In this document: in pieces, positions 25,227 to 34,781 of the stretch
Position numbering within the stretch: position 1 is the first letter of the stretch
Layout of the letters: each line of letters begins with the position of its first letter
Origin: Halobellus rarus
GTDB taxonomy: Archaea > Halobacteriota > Halobacteria > Halobacteriales > Haloferacaceae
Assembly (NCBI RefSeq): GCF_024494595.1
Contig: NZ_JANHDI010000007.1
Coordinates: 186,001-250,000, forward strand
DNA length: 64,000 nt
Reading direction: 5' to 3'
Made by a program: the position numbers and the translations under genes
The notes under the pieces: generated by a model
What the model was told of the DNA's origin: nothing
The model's database searches: none
The model's input: the letters and a program-made list of their open reading frames with translations, nothing else

Positions 25227-27089
25227 ATGGACGACTCGGACCGCGACGACGAGAAGATACCCCCGGACCGGATGGACGTCGACGAGTTCCCGGATCGAAC
25301 GGACCTGGACGAATCGGTCCGGGACGCCGTCGAGCGCTCTCGGATGGGCGCGCCGGCGGTCGGCGAAGCCGTCCGCGACCGGTTCTCGGCGGACGAGGTC
25401 TTCCAGCGAATCGTCGCCGCCGCCGACGAGGAGGTCACCTCCTCCGGCCGCGAACTGTTCTTCAGCGGCATCGCCGCGGGCTTCGCGATCAGCATCACGT
25501 TCCTCCTCTACGCCTCGGTCTCGGCGACGACGGACAACAAGATCGTCGGCGCGCTCCTGTACCCGCTGGGGTTCATCTACATCATCATCGGTGGGTATCA
25601 GCTGTACACCGAGAACACGCTGCCGCCGGTCGCGCTGACCCTAGAGCGGATCGCGAGCCTCCCGGCGCTGTTGCGCCACTGGACGATCGTTCTGTCCGGG
25701 AACTTCCTCGGCGGCGCGATCGGAACGCTCGTGCTCGCGTGGGGCGGCGTGTTCGACCCCGCGGCCGCCGAGGAGGCGCTCTACCTCGCCCGCCACGGCG
25801 CGTTCGAGGTCGGCTGGTGGGCGCTGTTCTCGAAGGCCGTCTTCGCGGGCCTCATCGTCGCCGGCGTGGTCTGGGTCGGGTTCAGCTCTCGCGACACGAT
25901 CTCTCGGATCGTGGTCACCTACCTGGCGTTCCTCTCGATCCCGGTCGGGGGCCTGTTCCACTCGGTCGTCGCGTTCTCCGAGGCCTGGTACCTCGTGTTG
26001 CACGGCGAGCTAGCGTTCGCGGCCGGCCTGATCGATTTCGTCCTCCCGGTCCTCCTCGGAAACACCATCGGTGGGGTCGCGCTCGTCACGCTGGTGAACT
26101 ACTTCCAGACGAGCGAGGACCGCCTCGAGTCCGCCCGGTTCGAGGGGATCGAGCGTCGCCTGACGCCGCGGGAGTGGCTGTTCGGCCGCCTCGCCGGCCG
26201 CTCGTACGTTCCGATGTTGGACCCCTCGGAGCGATCGCTCTCGCGGGACGGCGACTTCCGAATTATGGTCCCGATCGCGAACCCGCGGACGGAGTCGGGG
26301 CTCGTCGACTTGGCCTGCACGCTCGCGAGCGCGAAGGAGGCGGCGACCGTCCACGCGGTGCACGTGATCCAGACTCCGGGCCACCGGCCGGCCGAACCGA
26401 GCTCTCGGCAGCGACAGCGCATCTCCGGCGAATCGGAGCGGCTGATGAAACCGATTCGCGCGACGGCATCGGGCTACGACGTCGGCTTCGAGACGTCGAT
26501 GGTCGTCACAAACCGCTCGTTCGAGGAGGTGTTCAACGCCGCTCGCCGGACGGATCCCGATCTCGTCCTGATGGGTTGGGAGGAGAACCGACTGTGGAGC
26601 GACGCCCGCGCGGAACGACCGCTCGAGGAACTCACGAATCAGTTACCGTGTGACTTCCTGATCGTCAAAGACCGCGGCTTCGACCCCTCCAACATCCTGC
26701 TGCCGACCTACGGCGGCCCGGATTCGGACCTGAGTGCCGAGGTGGTCAGTATGCTTCAGTCGGCCGTCGGGTCGGCGGTGTCGCTGCTCCACGTCGTCGA
26801 CTCCGAGTCGGACGTCGAAGAGGGCGAGCGGTTCCTCGAGACCTGGGCGCTGGATCACGAGCTCACCGGTGCCGAACTGCTCGTCGAAGCGGGCGACGTC
26901 GAGACGGTCATCGAGCGCGAGGCAGCCGGACACAGTCTGTTGATCCTCGGGGCTACCGAGCGCGGACTGCTCTCCCGGCTGCTGACCGATTCACTGCACT
27001 ACGACGTCGTCAACGACGTCGACTGTTCGGTGCTGCTGGCGGAGCGGCCCTCCGACCGCTCGCTGCTCGAACGGCTGTTCGGACGGTGA
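25227..27089 (+). CDS. Formate/nitrite transporter (FNT) fused to two UspA domains
   Basis: This 620-aa protein has an acidic cytoplasmic N-terminus (about 1-75). An FNT channel with six TM helices follows (about 78-300), including FIYIIIGGYQLYTENTL, GNFLGGAIGT and FHSVVAF with the central His. The C-terminal half contains two UspA-like alpha/beta domains (about 340-475 and 485-610), the second with SLLILGATERGLLSRLL. Channels of this family pass small monovalent anions such as formate or nitrite; the UspA part may sense nucleotides and gate it. The gene stands alone, divergent to the lipoprotein gene. Confidence 0.9.
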   Translation: MDDSDRDDEKIPPDRMDVDEFPDRTDLDESVRDAVERSRMGAPAVGEAVRDRFSADEVFQRIVAAADEEVTSSGRELFFSGIAAGFAISITFLLYASVSATTDNKIVGALLYPLGFIYIIIGGYQLYTENTLPPVALTLERIASLPALLRHWTIVLSGNFLGGAIGTLVLAWGGVFDPAAAEEALYLARHGAFEVGWWALFSKAVFAGLIVAGVVWVGFSSRDTISRIVVTYLAFLSIPVGGLFHSVVAFSEAWYLVLHGELAFAAGLIDFVLPVLLGNTIGGVALVTLVNYFQTSEDRLESARFEGIERRLTPREWLFGRLAGRSYVPMLDPSERSLSRDGDFRIMVPIANPRTESGLVDLACTLASAKEAATVHAVHVIQTPGHRPAEPSSRQRQRISGESERLMKPIRATASGYDVGFETSMVVTNRSFEEVFNAARRTDPDLVLMGWEENRLWSDARAERPLEELTNQLPCDFLIVKDRGFDPSNILLPTYGGPDSDLSAEVVSMLQSAVGSAVSLLHVVDSESDVEEGERFLETWALDHELTGAELLVEAGDVETVIEREAAGHSLLILGATERGLLSRLLTDSLHYDVVNDVDCSVLLAERPSDRSLLERLFGR

Positions 27090-27148
27090 CGTCACGGGTC
27101 CGTTCGTCCCGCTGATCACTATCCGTGGTATCACGCATCGCACAACAG

Positions 27149-27155
27149 TTATACA
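27149..27155 (+). promoter_or_regulatory. TATA box of the cold-shock gene
   Basis: ttataca lies 26-32 nt before the ATG at 27181, the spacing expected of a leaderless haloarchaeal transcript. Confidence 0.5.
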
Positions 27156-27180
27156 CCGCGGGGCTCTCGGTATAGTTGCA

Positions 27181-27375
27181 ATGGCAAACGGTAAGGTTGA
27201 CTTCTTCAACGACACGGGCGGTTACGGCTTCATTTCCACTGACGACGCGGACGAGGACGTCTTCTTCCACATGGAAGACATCGGCGGCCCGGACCTCGAA
27301 GAGGGTCAGGAAGTCGAGTTCGACATCGAGCAGGCGGACAAGGGTCCGCGTGCGACGAACCTCGAGCGCCTGTAA
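27181..27375 (+). CDS. cspA: Cold-shock domain protein (CspA-type)
   Basis: This 64-aa single OB-fold protein binds single-stranded RNA or DNA. The RNP1-like motif is GGYGFIST and RNP2-like VFFHMEDI, with aromatic residues in place. It is more acidic than bacterial Csp, as expected in a salt-in cytoplasm. It stands alone with its own TATA box and may aid RNA folding or translation under stress. Confidence 0.95.
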   Translation: MANGKVDFFNDTGGYGFISTDDADEDVFFHMEDIGGPDLEEGQEVEFDIEQADKGPRATNLERL

Positions 27376-27600
27376 ACAGGGAGTCAACACGACTCACGGT
27401 AGCGGTCGGAGGCTGGCGGGCGAGCGGGCAGACGGGTCCGGTTCGGTTGCGGCAGTTCTCTGAACTATTCTCATTTCATCACGCCCCGAGCGGCGGCGGC
27501 GTCCGGCGCCGGCGTTGCAGACGTGTGTCTGCGTCGCCGGTGTGCGTTCGATAGTTGCGTCCGCCGACACGTTCTCATCGACGGAGCACGCAGGGTGAAT

Positions 27601-28446
27601 ATGGACGAGGCCGACGTCGAGATGGAGTACGCCGAGGCGTACGGGGCGCGGGTCCCGAAGGTGGGGCTCGGGACCTGGCAACTCACGGGCGAATCGTGTT
27701 ACGAGACGGTCTCGACGGCGCTGGAACTCGGGTACCGACACGTCGACACCGCGCAGTTGTACGAGAACGAGGCGGAGGTCGGTCGGGCCATCGCCGACGC
27801 CGACGTCGACCGCGAGGACGTGTTCCTGACGACGAAGCTCTCCCCGCGCAACGCCGGCTACGACGACGCCCTCGAATCGACGAAGGAGAGCCTCGATCGA
27901 CTCGACACCGCCTACGTGGATCTCCTGTTGCTCCACTGGCCGAACCCGCTCGTGTCTGTCTCGGAGACGATGGCGGCGATGGATCGGCTCGTGGAGATGG
28001 GACTGGTGTACAACGCCGGCGTCAGCAACTTCCCGGAGGTGTTCTTAGATCGCGCCCGGTCGGCCGCGGAGACGCCACTGGTCACGAACCAGGTGCAGTT
28101 TCACCCCTACAAGCCCCAGCGCGGGATGCTCGGCTACTGTCAGTCCGAAGGGATGCTTCTCACCGCCTACAGCCCGCTGGCCCGCGGGAAGGTCCTCGAC
28201 GACGACGACGTACAGCGGCTCGCCGAGAAGTACGATCGGACGCCCGCCCAGGTCGCGCTCCGGTGGGCGACCCAGCACCGCGGCGTCGTCGTCATCCCCA
28301 AGTCGACCTCCGAGGACCACCTGCGCGAGAACCTCGAACTCTTCGATTTCAAACTCACGCGCGAGGAGGTCGACACGCTCACGAAGCCGTCGCTGCTCAA
28401 GTCCGGTGCGGCGATGCTCGACGGGATGCTGAGCGAACTTCGGTGA
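27601..28446 (+). CDS. Aldo/keto reductase
   Basis: This 281-aa TIM-barrel oxidoreductase has the AKR catalytic tetrad: Asp and Tyr in HVDTAQLYENE, Lys in FLTTKLS, and His in LLLLHWPNP. The C-terminal NADP site IPKSTSEDHLRENL is present. It reduces an aldehyde or ketone; 2,5-diketo-gluconate-reductase-type members are closest in pattern. The ATG at 27601 fits the domain start; upstream frame is non-homologous. The VanZ-like gene overlaps its stop (TGATG). Confidence 0.92.
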   Translation: MDEADVEMEYAEAYGARVPKVGLGTWQLTGESCYETVSTALELGYRHVDTAQLYENEAEVGRAIADADVDREDVFLTTKLSPRNAGYDDALESTKESLDRLDTAYVDLLLLHWPNPLVSVSETMAAMDRLVEMGLVYNAGVSNFPEVFLDRARSAAETPLVTNQVQFHPYKPQRGMLGYCQSEGMLLTAYSPLARGKVLDDDDVQRLAEKYDRTPAQVALRWATQHRGVVVIPKSTSEDHLRENLELFDFKLTREEVDTLTKPSLLKSGAAMLDGMLSELR

Positions 28447-29033
28447 TGGGACGGGAGCGTCGCACGTCCTCCGGTACCCCGTGGTCCCGATATCGGGCAC
28501 GCCGCGTCGCGGTCGGGTGGATCACCCTCGTCGTCCTCGCGTCGGCGGTCGACCCGGCGGCCGTGTTCGATCTCGTCGACCCCTCGCCGAGCGCGTCGGC
28601 GGGTGGCGGGGCGACTGCGCCGTTCAGTATCGGCGTCTTCGCGCTGTCTCACCTCGTCGCCTACGGCGTACTCGCGTGGCTCGTCGTCGACGGCGTCGCT
28701 CTCGGAACCGAGTCCAGTCGGGACGGTGGGGCCGAACCGGGCCGGAACGGTGGGGCCGCACCGGGCCGGAACGGAAGAGACGAAACCGCCGCCACCGACT
28801 CCGAAACCGCTGTCGCGGGCTTCGGGACTGCCGCCGTCCGAGCCGAGACCGTCGCCATCCGCCGATCCACCCTCGCCGCCGTCGGTGTCGCTGCCGCGGT
28901 CGGCCTCGGCGTCGAACTCCTCCAGGCCCCGCTGGCGGCGCGAACCGCCAGCGGCGCCGACGCCGCGCTGAACGCTCTCGGCGCGGCGGCGGGCGTCGGC
29001 GCTCGCGCGCTCTGGCACCGGGCGCGTCGGTGA
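28446..29033 (+). CDS. VanZ-like membrane protein with Gly/Arg-rich insert
   Basis: The 195-aa product starts at the ATG overlapping the aldo/keto reductase stop codon. VanZ hallmarks are the helix with HLVAYGVLAWLVV and the late ELLQAPLAARTASGADAALN followed by LGAAAG. Four TM helices are predicted. Between helices 2 and 3 (about residues 92-135) lies a low-complexity insert with the repeat GGAxPGRN, encoded by a roughly 24-bp tandem duplication (28735-28770). VanZ proteins have no settled function; some give glycopeptide or cell-envelope resistance. Confidence 0.82.
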   Translation: MGRERRTSSGTPWSRYRARRVAVGWITLVVLASAVDPAAVFDLVDPSPSASAGGGATAPFSIGVFALSHLVAYGVLAWLVVDGVALGTESSRDGGAEPGRNGGAAPGRNGRDETAATDSETAVAGFGTAAVRAETVAIRRSTLAAVGVAAAVGLGVELLQAPLAARTASGADAALNALGAAAGVGARALWHRARR

Positions 29034-29119
29034 CGGCGACTCCCGTGCTCCGCGGTCCCGCTCGCCCGGCGGTGACGCGCGACTTTTACCCGACGAGCGC
29101 CAACCGATCGACGAGACCG

Positions 29120-29851
29120 ATGTCCGTGACGACGCTCCACCGTCCGACCCACCGCGACGCGCTGGGCCTGCTCGAATCCGCGTTCGGCGACGGCCGGATG
29201 GTGACCGTCTTCGGTCGGTGCAGCGTCGAGTACGACGGACGGGCGGCTTCGAGCCTCGGGCCGGGCGACAGGCTCGTCGTCTGCAAGCCCGACGGGACGG
29301 TCCTCGTCCACACCGACGAGAACCGCCAGCCGGTGAACTGGCAGCCGCCGGGGTGCGTCCACCGCGCGAGCGTTCGGGACGGTCGGCTCCGGATCCGCAG
29401 CGAACGGTCCTCGCCGGACGAGCGGTTAGACGTCGACTTCGAGCGGATCGAACAGGCGACCGCCTACGAGGTGCGCGACCGGAGCGACCTGCGGCTGACC
29501 GGGAGCGAGGAGGACCTGCGACAGCGGATCCTCGACGACCCCGACCTCGTCGAACCGGGCTTCGTCCCGACGGCGACCGAGCGAGAGACGGCGGCCGGCC
29601 CGGTCGACGTGTTCGGCGAGGACGACGCGGGGCGGCCGGTCGTCGTGGAACTGAAGCGACGACGCGTCGGTCCCTCCGCGGCGAGCCAGCTCCGCCGGTA
29701 CGTCGAGGCCGTCGACGAGGAGTTCCCAGAGGAGGGCGTCCGCGGGCTGCTCGTCGCGCCCTCGGTCACCGACCGGGCGGCGGCGCTGCTCGACGAACTG
29801 GACCTGGAGTTCGTGCCTGTCGACCCGCCCGAGTCGGCCGCCCCTGAGTGA
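29120..29851 (+). CDS. nucS: Mismatch-specific endonuclease NucS (EndoMS)
   Basis: This 243-aa enzyme has an N-terminal DNA-binding beta domain (about 1-115) and a C-terminal RecB-like PD-(D/E)XK nuclease. Catalytic residues are visible as Asp in GPVDVFGED and Glu-Lys in VVVELKRRRVG, with Gln in ASQLRRYV. NucS/EndoMS cuts both strands at mismatches and supports mismatch repair in archaea. Length is normal. The ATG at 29120 starts the conserved region; the frame is open before it but out of homology. Confidence 0.93.
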   Translation: MSVTTLHRPTHRDALGLLESAFGDGRMVTVFGRCSVEYDGRAASSLGPGDRLVVCKPDGTVLVHTDENRQPVNWQPPGCVHRASVRDGRLRIRSERSSPDERLDVDFERIEQATAYEVRDRSDLRLTGSEEDLRQRILDDPDLVEPGFVPTATERETAAGPVDVFGEDDAGRPVVVELKRRRVGPSAASQLRRYVEAVDEEFPEEGVRGLLVAPSVTDRAAALLDELDLEFVPVDPPESAAPE

Positions 29852-29882
29852 GAGCGTCGCCGGCGCGCTCGGCGTCGTCCGT

Positions 29883-30539
29883 TCACTCGATCGCCAGTCG
29901 AACGAAGTTCGCGAGCGTCCGCTCGACGGAGACGCCGTCGAAATCGCGATCCGAACCCCCGGTCGGCCAACCGAAGTCCGCCTCGATCTGCGGCAGGAGC
30001 GCGTCGGTGAACTCCGGGTGGTACTGGACGCTCCACAGCGGCGCGTCGCGGTGCCGACTGCCGAGGTTCTCGTAGTAGTCGGCCGCGGCGATGCGTTCCA
30101 TCCCGTCGCCGAGTTCCGTCACGAAGTCGCCGTGGACCATCGGAACGCGGGACCCGACCGAGTCGAAGAGCGGGTCCTCGGCGAACCGGACAGTCTCGAT
30201 CCCCTTCCGGAGGCCGCGGTGCTCGACGCGCCCGCCCAGCGCGTCGTTGACGATCTGGTGGCCGAAACAGACGCCGAGCGTCGGGACGCCCTCGTCGACG
30301 AGTTCCCGTACCAGCGAGCGTAACTCGTCCATCCACGGGTACGAATCCGTCTCGTAGACGCCCGCGGTGCTCCCCGAGAGGACGACGCCGTCCGCGCCTG
30401 CGAGCGCGTCGGGACGGCCGCCGGCGTCGGCGTACGGATACACGCTCACGCTCGCGCCCGCGGCTTCGAGGTGCCGACGGATCTCGGGAACGAAGTAGCG
30501 TGCCTCGGTGTCCACCTCGTTTTCGAGGACGAGTATCAC
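29883..30539 (-). CDS. Class I glutamine amidotransferase (GMP synthase-like)
   Basis: The 218-aa protein has the nucleophile elbow [10 protein letters not shown] with catalytic Cys, and the His-Glu pair in QYHPEF, so the triad is complete. HGDFVTEL supports similarity to GuaA-type and stand-alone GATase1 proteins. It would release ammonia from glutamine; the partner synthetase is not encoded next to it. The start is the GTG at 30537-30539, since the first strand [10 protein letters not shown] begins there. Convergent with nucS (about 30 bp between ends) and divergent to rpl10e. Confidence 0.88.
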   Translation of the reverse strand: MILVLENEVDTEARYFVPEIRRHLEAAGASVSVYPYADAGGRPDALAGADGVVLSGSTAGVYETDSYPWMDELRSLVRELVDEGVPTLGVCFGHQIVNDALGGRVEHRGLRKGIETVRFAEDPLFDSVGSRVPMVHGDFVTELGDGMERIAAADYYENLGSRHRDAPLWSVQYHPEFTDALLPQIEADFGWPTGGSDRDFDGVSVERTLANFVRLAIE

Positions 30540-30668
30540 GAGTCCACAGACGTCGCGGAGACGGATATATTTTCGACCGTCCGCCCCGCCCGTGCGACCA
30601 CCGCGGTCCTCCGGCGAACAGTTCGAAGCGCTTTTAGGTCGAATAGGCGTTGTTCCGCACAAGTAACT

Positions 30669-31199
30669 ATGTCCGACAAACCCGCTTCCATGTACCGGGA
30701 ACTGTCGAAGCCGTCCTACACGCGGCGCGACTACGTCACGGGAATTCCCGGCTCGAAGATCGCACAGCACAATATGGGCAACCTCCAGACCGGTCCGCAG
30801 GACTACCCGGTCCAGATCAGCCTCCGCCTCGAGGAAGAGTGTCAGGTCCGTCACGGCTCGCTCGAATCCGCGCGCCTGTCGGCGAACCGCGTGATGCTCA
30901 AGCAGGTCGGCCAGGAGAACTACAAGATGGTCCTCCGGAAGTTCCCCCACCAGATCCTCCGGGAGAACAAGCAGGCGACCGGTGCCGGTGCGGACCGCGT
31001 CTCCGACGGAATGCGGCAGGCGTTCGGCAAGCCCGTCGGCACCGCCGCGCGCGTCCAGAACGGCGAACGGGTCTTCACCGTCTACTGTCAGCCCGAGGAC
31101 GCCGACGTCGCGAAGGACGCGCTCCGCCGCGCGTACAACAAGATGTCGCCGCCGTGCCGCATCGACGTCGAGAAGGGCGAGAAGCTGCTGGTCTCCTGA
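30669..31199 (+). CDS. rpl10e: 50S ribosomal protein L10e (uL16)
   Basis: The 176-aa protein matches archaeal L10e throughout: [20 protein letters not shown] at the N-terminus, [14 protein letters not shown], and [20 protein letters not shown]. It sits at the base of the tRNA-binding cleft near the peptidyl transferase centre. A TATA-like cttttag (30631-30637) lies about 32 nt before the ATG. It is not part of a ribosomal operon here. Confidence 0.97.
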   Translation: MSDKPASMYRELSKPSYTRRDYVTGIPGSKIAQHNMGNLQTGPQDYPVQISLRLEEECQVRHGSLESARLSANRVMLKQVGQENYKMVLRKFPHQILRENKQATGAGADRVSDGMRQAFGKPVGTAARVQNGERVFTVYCQPEDADVAKDALRRAYNKMSPPCRIDVEKGEKLLVS

Positions 31200-31451
31200 G
31201 GCCAGTCCGACGGTACGTCGCCTCGCGACCCCCGACCGACACTTTTTCGGATCGATTCGCTTCCGTAGCCGACGCTCCACCTCGTCGTGACGGCAGTCCC
31301 GGAGACGAACGCCGGTCGAGGAGAGACCGGAGACTGAGGAGAACGCGTAGACTCGCCGCTGAGAATCGGACAGTGAGACCGCAGGCGGATGCCGCACCGC
31401 TGACGTTTTCGGAGAACTGACCGTCGGGGCGACCTGGTCGACGTCCGCGGC

Positions 31452-31814
31452 CTAGTCGAGGTCGATCGACGCGGAGTCGTCGACCTTCTGGAGCGTCACC
31501 TGGAGGATGCCGTTGTTGAACGACGCGCTGGCGCTGTGTTCGTCGACGCGGGCGGGGAGCCGGATCCGCTCGTCGTACTCGCGACGGTCGCCGGCGGCCG
31601 AAATCGTGAGGACTTCGCCGTCGCACTTGAGTTCGACGGCGTCCTTCGTGACGCCCGGGAGGTCGGCGACGAGTCGGAGTTCCTCGCCCTCGTCGTAGAC
31701 GTCGACGTGCGTCTCGGAGGCGAACCCGGTGGCGTCGCTGCCGGTCATTTCGTCCATCATCCGTTCGATTCCGTCGAAGAAGTCGTCGAACGGGTCGTCG
31801 CGGTCGTCTCTCAT
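31452..31814 (-). CDS. hsp20: Small heat-shock protein, Hsp20/alpha-crystallin
   Basis: This 120-aa protein has a short acidic N-terminus and an alpha-crystallin domain (about 33-120) with LRLVADLPGVTKDAVELKCD and the ASFNNGILQVTL strand that ends the domain. Such proteins form oligomers that hold unfolded proteins. The usual C-terminal I-X-I/V tail motif appears only as SIDLD. A TATA-like CTTTTCAT (coding strand, about 31836-31843) lies roughly 25 nt upstream of the start. Confidence 0.93.
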   Translation of the reverse strand: MRDDRDDPFDDFFDGIERMMDEMTGSDATGFASETHVDVYDEGEELRLVADLPGVTKDAVELKCDGEVLTISAAGDRREYDERIRLPARVDEHSASASFNNGILQVTLQKVDDSASIDLD

Positions 31815-32217
31815 CGTCGCCCTCTAGGTCGGTTCCGATGAAAAGCCTTCTCCCCCCGGCGGAATCTAGTAGCGTTCACCCGACCGGTCGACTCTCCCGA
31901 CTCGATACTGGAGTCGTTTTTTCCTGGCTCATCCCTCGGTGCGAGCGACTGTTTCGTCGCATAGACCCGGTTCCGACGAGCGGTACTCCGAGACCGATCG
32001 AGCGTGATCGATTCTGTTTGCCTTTCTCCTAGTGCTTGCTGTAACCTGCTCGATCCTGTTTTCTTGTGATCGAAGCCTCCGTTCTCTCTGAGACGGAAAC
32101 CCCGGGCCCGAAGAGACTACAACGGTGAAAGAGGTTCCATACCCGCCGGATTGTTTCTTTTCTCTCCCGAATTGGATGACACCGGGATTCAAGTATGAGG
32201 GCGAAGTGTACTCAGTT
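31815..32217. other. Intergenic region between hsp20 and gap
   Basis: This 403-bp divergent promoter region has no credible ORF. It contains a T run (gtcgttttttcc, about 31912-31923) and pyrimidine-rich DNA before gap. I see no clear operator, though carbon-source control of gap would have to act here. Confidence 0.4.
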
Positions 32218-33270
32218 ATGAGTGAACGATCGAATCTGAGCACCGGTGCAGCCGTCGACGACTCCGAGACCGTTCGGGTCGGCCTGAACGGTTTCGGTCG
32301 AATCGGTCGCAACGTCTTCCGGGCGGTACGGGAGCACCCGAGGGTCGAACTCGTCGGCATCAACGACGTGATGGACTTCGAGGACATGGCGTACCTCGCG
32401 AAGTACGACACCGTGATGGGTCGCGCCGACGACGTCTCCCGCGAGGGCGACAGCCTCGTCGCCGGCGACACGTCGGTCCCGCTGTACAACGTCCAGGACC
32501 CCACGAACCTCCCGTGGGACGACCTCGACGTCGACGTCGCCCTGGAGTGCACCGGCATCTTCCGCACGAAGGAGGACGCCTCCGCACACCTCGAAGCGGG
32601 CGCGGACAAGGTTGTCATCTCCGCGCCCCCGAAGGGCGAAGAGCCCGTCAAACAGATCGTCTACGGCGTCAACCACGACGAGTACGGCGGCGAGGACGTC
32701 GTCTCGAACGCCTCCTGTACGACGAACTCCGTCAGCCCGGTCGCACAGGTCCTCGACGACGAGTTCGGCATCGAGAGCGGCCTCCTGACGACGGTTCACG
32801 CCTACACCGGCAGCCAGAACCTCGTCGACGGGCCGATGGCGAAGACGCGCCGCGGCCGCGCCGCCGCGGAGAACATCGTTCCAACCTCGACGGGGGCCGC
32901 CGCGGCGACGACCGAGATCCTCCCGCAACTCGAGGGCAAACTCGACGGGATGGCGATCCGCGTGCCCGTCCCGAACGGCTCGGTCACGGAACTGGTCGTC
33001 TCGCTCGATGCGACACCCTCGACCGAGGAGATCAACGACGCCTTCCGCGACGCCGCCGATTCCGGCCCGCTGGCGGGCGTCCTCGGCTACACCGACGACG
33101 AGGTCGTCTCCACGGACATCCTGGGACTGCCGTTCTCCTCGACGGTCGATCTGCAGTCGACGAACCAGGTCAACGAGGGCGGCCTCTACAAGATCCTGAC
33201 GTGGTACGACAACGAGTACGGCTTCTCGAACCGGATGCTCGACGTCGCCCACTACGTCATCCACGGCTGA
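32218..33270 (+). CDS. gap: Glyceraldehyde-3-phosphate dehydrogenase, bacterial type I
   Basis: This 350-aa enzyme has the NAD site NGFGRIGRNVFRAV, the catalytic Cys in SNASCTTNSVSPV, HAYTGSQNLVDGP and the C-terminal WYDNEYGFSNRML. It phosphorylates GAP oxidatively to 1,3-bisphosphoglycerate. It is the bacterial class, acquired by haloarchaea by transfer; in Haloferax volcanii this class serves glycolysis while the archaeal class serves gluconeogenesis. The pgk gene follows on the same strand and the archaeal-type gene lies 2.8 kb on. A second in-frame ATG upstream (32125) lacks homology. Confidence 0.95.
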   Translation: MSERSNLSTGAAVDDSETVRVGLNGFGRIGRNVFRAVREHPRVELVGINDVMDFEDMAYLAKYDTVMGRADDVSREGDSLVAGDTSVPLYNVQDPTNLPWDDLDVDVALECTGIFRTKEDASAHLEAGADKVVISAPPKGEEPVKQIVYGVNHDEYGGEDVVSNASCTTNSVSPVAQVLDDEFGIESGLLTTVHAYTGSQNLVDGPMAKTRRGRAAAENIVPTSTGAAAATTEILPQLEGKLDGMAIRVPVPNGSVTELVVSLDATPSTEEINDAFRDAADSGPLAGVLGYTDDEVVSTDILGLPFSSTVDLQSTNQVNEGGLYKILTWYDNEYGFSNRMLDVAHYVIHG

Positions 33271-33338
33271 AGCGGCGGACGTCGATTTCCGCTCGGTCAC
33301 CGCGCCGGTCGATCCCCGCGCGATCGAACGGAACCGGA

Positions 33339-33385
33339 CTTCGCCCACGACTACGAAATCAGGCTTCGCCCACGACTAAGTAATC
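33339..33385 (+). repeat. Two imperfect 22-bp direct repeats in front of pgk
   Basis: cttcgcccacgactacgaaatc (33339-33360, 22 bp) recurs at 33364-33385 with two changes (ctaagtaatc at its end), a 25-bp period. The pair ends 28 bp before the pgk ATG, so the second copy overlaps the expected TATA region. Tandem operators for a carbon regulator are one reading. The block also loosely resembles the 3' end of gap. Confidence 0.5.
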
Positions 33386-33413
33386 TCCTCCCGACACTCC
33401 CAGACAGAGACCG

Positions 33414-34652
33414 ATGTCCACACCGACTCCCACTTCCGACTCCGCGTTCGACACGCTCGACGACCTCGCCCCTGAACAGCGCGTGCTGGTCCGCCTCGAT
33501 CTGAACTCCCCGATCGAGGACGGCGAGCCGCAGGACAACCGCCGCTTCGAGCGCCACGCGAAGACGGTGCGCGAACTCGCCGAGGCGGGACACCGCGTCG
33601 TTCTCCTGGCACACCAGGGACGACCCGGCCGCGACGACTTCGTCTCGCTGTCGGGCCACGCCGAGATCCTCGCCGAACACGTCGGCCGCGACGTTCGGTT
33701 CGTCGCGGACACGTACGGGACGGAGGCACTCGACGCCATCGACGCGCTCGGCGCGGGGGAGATCCTCCTCCTGGAGAACACCCGGATGTGCGACGAGGAA
33801 CTGCCCGAGGAGGACCCCGAAACCAAGGCCGAGACGGAGTTCGTGCAGACGCTCGCGCCGCGCTTCGACGCCTACGTCGACGACGCCTACTCCGCGGCGC
33901 ACCGCTCGCACGCCTCGCTCGTCGGCTTCCCGCTCGTGCTCCCCGCCTACGCCGGCCGCGTGATGGAGACCGAGTACGAGGCCAACACCGCCATCGCGGC
34001 CAAGGAGTTCGACGGGCGGGTGACGATGGTCGTCGGCGGCACGAAGGCGACCGACGTCATCGACGTGATGAACAACCTCGGAGACACGGTCGACGACTTC
34101 CTGCTCGGCGGCATCGCGGGCGAACTGTTCCTCCGCGCCGCCGGCCACCCGGTCGGCTTCGACCTCGATCCGGACGCGGACCTCTACGACTCCCAGTGGG
34201 AGACGAACCACGAGACCGTCGAGGAGATGCTCGCCGAGCGCGGCGAGCAGATCACGCTCGCGACGGACCTCGCGTACGAGGACGAGGCCGGCGAGCGCGC
34301 CGAGATCGACGTCGACGAGATCGAGGAGAAGGACGTCTCCTTCCTCGATATCGGCACCGACACGGCCGAGGGGTACGCCGACGTCGTCCGCGACTCCGAG
34401 GCGGTCTTCGTGAAGGGCGCGCTCGGCGTCTTCGAGGACGAGCGCTTCTCGGTCGGCACCGTGACGGTGCTGGAAGCCATCGCCGAGACCGACTGCTTCT
34501 CGGTCGTCGGCGGCGGCGACACCTCCCGCGCCATCGAGATGTACGGGATGGACGAGGCCGACTTCGGGCACGTCTCGATCGCCGGCGGCGCGTACATCCG
34601 CGCGCTGACCGGGCAGCCGCTGGCGGGCGTCGAGGCGCTGAAGCGGGAGTAA
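33414..34652 (+). CDS. pgk: Phosphoglycerate kinase
   Basis: The 412-aa enzyme moves phosphate between 1,3-bisphosphoglycerate and ADP. Substrate-binding motifs RLDLNSPIEDG and LLAHQGRPG lie in the N-domain, and the nucleotide-domain loops are VVGGTKATDVID and VVGGGDTSRAIE. Length and domains match haloarchaeal PGK. It lies 143 bp after gap. Its last 15 coding bases before the stop recur 114 bp further on. Confidence 0.96.
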   Translation: MSTPTPTSDSAFDTLDDLAPEQRVLVRLDLNSPIEDGEPQDNRRFERHAKTVRELAEAGHRVVLLAHQGRPGRDDFVSLSGHAEILAEHVGRDVRFVADTYGTEALDAIDALGAGEILLLENTRMCDEELPEEDPETKAETEFVQTLAPRFDAYVDDAYSAAHRSHASLVGFPLVLPAYAGRVMETEYEANTAIAAKEFDGRVTMVVGGTKATDVIDVMNNLGDTVDDFLLGGIAGELFLRAAGHPVGFDLDPDADLYDSQWETNHETVEEMLAERGEQITLATDLAYEDEAGERAEIDVDEIEEKDVSFLDIGTDTAEGYADVVRDSEAVFVKGALGVFEDERFSVGTVTVLEAIAETDCFSVVGGGDTSRAIEMYGMDEADFGHVSIAGGAYIRALTGQPLAGVEALKRE

Positions 34653-34763
34653 ATCCGGCTCGGGCGTCCGAAACCGACCTGACTGACCACTCGAAAAAGG
34701 GCTGACCGACCGTCCGAAACCGTCGACCACCCCGTTTCCATCGCCGAAGCGCTGAAGCGGGAG
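34635..34763 (+). repeat. Echo of the pgk 3' end
   Basis: gcgctgaagcgggag occurs at 34635-34649 (end of pgk) and again at 34749-34763, just before the next gene. Between them cgtccgaaaccg also occurs twice (about 34666-34677 and 34711-34722). This resembles the gene-end duplications behind the tRNAs and mscS. Confidence 0.45.
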
Positions 34764-34781
34764 CACGTGGAATCGGTGACA

